A DNA stretch of 64,000 bases from Sipunculus nudus (Eukaryota > Annelida > Sipuncula > Golfingiida > Sipunculidae), in the NCBI GenBank assembly GCA_026874595.1, contig CM049308.1, positions 11,683,501-11,747,500 of the forward strand, in the 5' to 3' direction. The notes under the pieces are model-generated. The model saw only the letters and a list, made by a program, of their open reading frames with translations. It was not told the DNA's origin and made no database searches. The position numbers and the translations under genes were made by a program. Shown here in pieces: positions 61,147-64,000 of this stretch. How positions within the stretch are numbered: position 1 is the first letter of the stretch; every line of letters begins with the position of its first letter.

Positions 61147-63694
61147 TTTAGCTCAGCTGACTATAAGTCATCTGAGCTATAGTCGTGGTCCATTGTCCGT
61201 TGTCCGTCCGTCTGTCCGTCCTTGGTGCGTGGCACGTTTTGAAACCGTAAGACCTAGGAATCCAAAATTCGGCATAATGTTAGATGTCCCCAAGATCTCC
61301 TACCAAGCCGAAAACTGGGTCTTTGCAACTTTGTTCCTTTGAGAAATTAAGGAAAAACCTCAATTTTTTATTAAAAACCTATTTTCACACTTCAGGACTG
61401 ACTAATATCAAAACCACTCATCTGTTTTTCCTCATATTTACCATAAATATTCCTCTATATAGTTCCTATGGACATGCCAGAAATTATGTCTGTATTATTT
61501 AATTTAAAAAAGTTATGGGCCCAAACATAATGCATTTTGTAAAAATTCAGGAAAGATATTTGATCACTTAACACAAAAAATGTTAAAGCTATGGACCTTT
61601 TTCCAGTAATATAACTTTAATTAATCAAAATAAATTGTATACCCAAAATTAGATGAAAATCTTTTAAATATTTTAAAATATTAATAAAAATAAAAAATTG
61701 GTACCTTAAATTTTGCCCCATGGCACGTTTTTTTCCTGTAAGTACTGTGGATTTAATTTTCACAGCATGTTTTTGTAAGCATTTCAACTGTTAACACCAA
61801 AAATTTGAAACTAGTTGATCAAAAACTGTAGATTTTATTCAAGTTTTCAAGCACCATGTAACATATTGTTTACATCAAGCTAGTGTTATGCAGTTTGCAA
61901 GAGCTCAGCTCCCCAGCTTCAGCTCTAAGTTCCTTAAATTCGGCATACAGTTAGATGTCTCCAAAATCCCCTACCATGCCAAGAATTTGGTCACTAGGAC
62001 TTAATACCTTCGAGATATTAATGAAAAACTTCATTTTTCCAATTAAAAACCCATTGTTACACTTCAAGACTGCCAAATATCAAAACCACTGATCTGACTT
62101 TAATCATAAATAATATACATATTTTTCAATCTCTATGCACATGCCAGAATGATGTCAGTATTGCGTAATTGTTTTAAGTTATGGGCCCAAACATAATGCA
62201 CTTTGTAAAAAATCAAGAAATATATTTACTCCCTTAACAAGGGCATTGCTGAAGCTAGAAATTTTTTTGTCAGGGATGTAACATTATTTAATCAAGATTC
62301 AATTGAATACCCAAAATTAGTTCTGAATTTTTCAAATTTTATAAGTTATTAGTATAAATATAAAATTAGTACCTTAAATTTTGCCCAACTGTGACCATGG
62401 CCCGTTTGTTTCCCGTGAGCACTGTTGATATAATTTTCATATCATGCACACATAAGGATTTCAGCTTTTTAGTTTAGAAAGCTTAAAGAAACTGGCCAAA
62501 AATTGTAGCTTTTATTAATGTTTTTTATGAGACCCAGTCAGACTTTGGCTCTCTCCGGCCCCTCTTGAGTCACCTGTATTATGCATGCTTGAGGCGAGGC
62601 ATACACGGAATCCAGGCAGCTTATGGCCAGCCACAGTTGATCCAGGTGTCCAACCCAACTCATCTAGTAGTTTTAACCAACAACATAACAATAAACAATA
62701 AATTAATAAATTTTTATTGTTTTTTTAGAACAAATTAAAGAAAAATAGAAAAGGAATTTGTTAGTTCATAATAACAGGAAAATAACTTGCAGTTACTGAT
62801 GATATAATAATCTTGTATCGATGGGTAGAATGTCACGTATTCCAAATAACACCATGCAGTCACCTATGGCATTTTTCAGTTCAATTTTAATGATAAAGAA
62901 GTATATCATATTATTCATTACTAATCATTAGGGATCATATGAAGGAAATTAATAATAGACAAAAATGCAGTTGATAATATTAATCTGGATTCCTACTGTG
63001 TCTAGTGTGTACATTGATGTGAAATTAGTCCAAAATGAATTTTTTACAGTTATTTTTTAATATAAATAAAAAAGCCATAAAACCAGGTACTTATGATCAT
63101 TATTTAAATGTGTGAATTTTGTATATTGTTTGGTGAAAACTGAATAAATACCAGACATGGTGCAAATACTTTGTAATTGTATTTAAATACGGATATGATT
63201 ATGTACTGCATAAAGAATGGGAATTCAGGTAAAAATGAAAGTATATGAATACTCGTGCAAATACTTTCTAAATGTATTCATGAATGCATTCATGAATATA
63301 TTCTTTAATATTATTTTAATAATTATTTCAGTTATATTTCATTTTAAAAAATCATATGATTCTCTTATTATTTTTAATAAAAATTATATTTGGGACAATA
63401 TTTGTAATTTTTTTTAATTAATAGTTAAACTCTTATATTATATGTTCTGCTTATAAGTTATATGGCCAAGTCAAAATCTTTGTGACAATAGTACTCCATT
63501 TGTTAATAAAATAAATGAAATCAATCCTCTTCCCTGTCTCCAAAGGTACTATCAAAATCATACATAAGCTAAACAACAACAACTCATAATACAGCTTATT
63601 TTTATTACCACATAAAACCAGCATGTGCCTCATTTCTAAATCATATTTTTTTTCATATATAACAGCTGAGCGCCGTGACCCATAGGTCCCTTGT
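61147..63694 (+). mobile_element. Long dispersed repeat, family 3 copy b (2.5 kb)
   Basis: Same start (TTTTAGCTCAGCTGACTATA) and end (GACCCATAGGTCCCTTGTA) as the copy in eIF4A3 intron 1, same orientation. Two internal units are about 670 bp apart, each with GGGCCCAAACATAATGCA. It lies downstream of the CEBPZOS-like gene. Confidence 0.75.
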
Positions 63695-64000
63695 ATATAA
63701 CTACACATGACTGTTAACATCAAACTATAAAACATCTTTTATATTTGTATTAAAGGTTCTACCATATCAATGAATAGGTCCATACTCCAGGAGTATATTT
63801 GAATATACAGCTGCAAATGTATCCTGTAAATCTTTACAAAAAAAAATGAAAGGATTTTAAAAGTGGATTAAACAGCATGATTCAGCATTGTAGATTTTGT
63901 AACTTGTATTAAATGAATTTCTTGCAATTAATTCCAAAAGTAGGACACTATTTGTTGTCTTTTTGGGAAATATTGGAAGAAATATGGAGGCATGAATAAA

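Overview
This is metazoan genomic DNA, AT-rich and dense in repeats, most likely from a bivalve or other mollusc. The evidence is intron-rich genes with GT-AG junctions, animal-type orthologues (L2HGDH, eIF4A3, a CEBPZOS-like protein), arrays built on AGGTCAAAGGTCA-type units, decayed non-LTR retrotransposons, and many short inverted-repeat elements and AT/GT/CT microsatellites. No bacterial operons, CRISPR arrays or rRNA were seen.

Layout. (1) 1-12533, plus strand: the 3' seven-eighths of the L-2-hydroxyglutarate dehydrogenase gene. Its N-terminal exon(s) lie before the window. The VP[DN]PK...FKREGY segment is encoded twice, by two 158-bp exons (5818-5975 and 10581-10738) with identical phases, so only one can be used per mRNA. 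(2) 15618-31450, minus strand, tail-to-tail with L2HGDH: the complete eIF4A3 DEAD-box helicase, 11 coding exons and 397 aa. Six of its introns each carry a box C/D snoRNA-like sequence. Five of these share one guide, complementary to the universal 18S rRNA stretch AAUAGCGUAUAU. Intron 1 (about 8 kb) holds a 3-kb mollusc-type repeat and a LINE remnant. (3) 31.5-40.4 kb: intergenic, with a second LINE remnant, microsatellites and hairpin elements. (4) 40396-42729, minus strand: one intronless 777-aa multi-pass membrane protein of unknown function. (5) 42.7-49.9 kb: repeats only, including two copies of a terminal-inverted-repeat element also found at 5.2 and 31.9 kb. (6) 49922-50098, plus strand: an isolated first exon with a RecQ-like Q motif and Walker A. 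(7) 52914-60834, plus strand: a three-exon gene for a 92-aa single-pass protein that looks like CEBPZOS. Its second intron holds a minisatellite split by a hAT-type element with a clean 8-bp target-site duplication. (8) 61.1-63.7 kb: a second copy of the long repeat found in eIF4A3 intron 1.

The genes are unrelated housekeeping genes and not a pathway. The functional link is within eIF4A3: an exon-junction-complex helicase gene acting as host for a family of rRNA-modification guides. The two points most worth follow-up are that snoRNA family and the duplicated, probably mutually exclusive, L2HGDH exon. Exon boundaries were set by eye from splice sites, reading-frame continuity and family conservation. 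Nothing was aligned by software.
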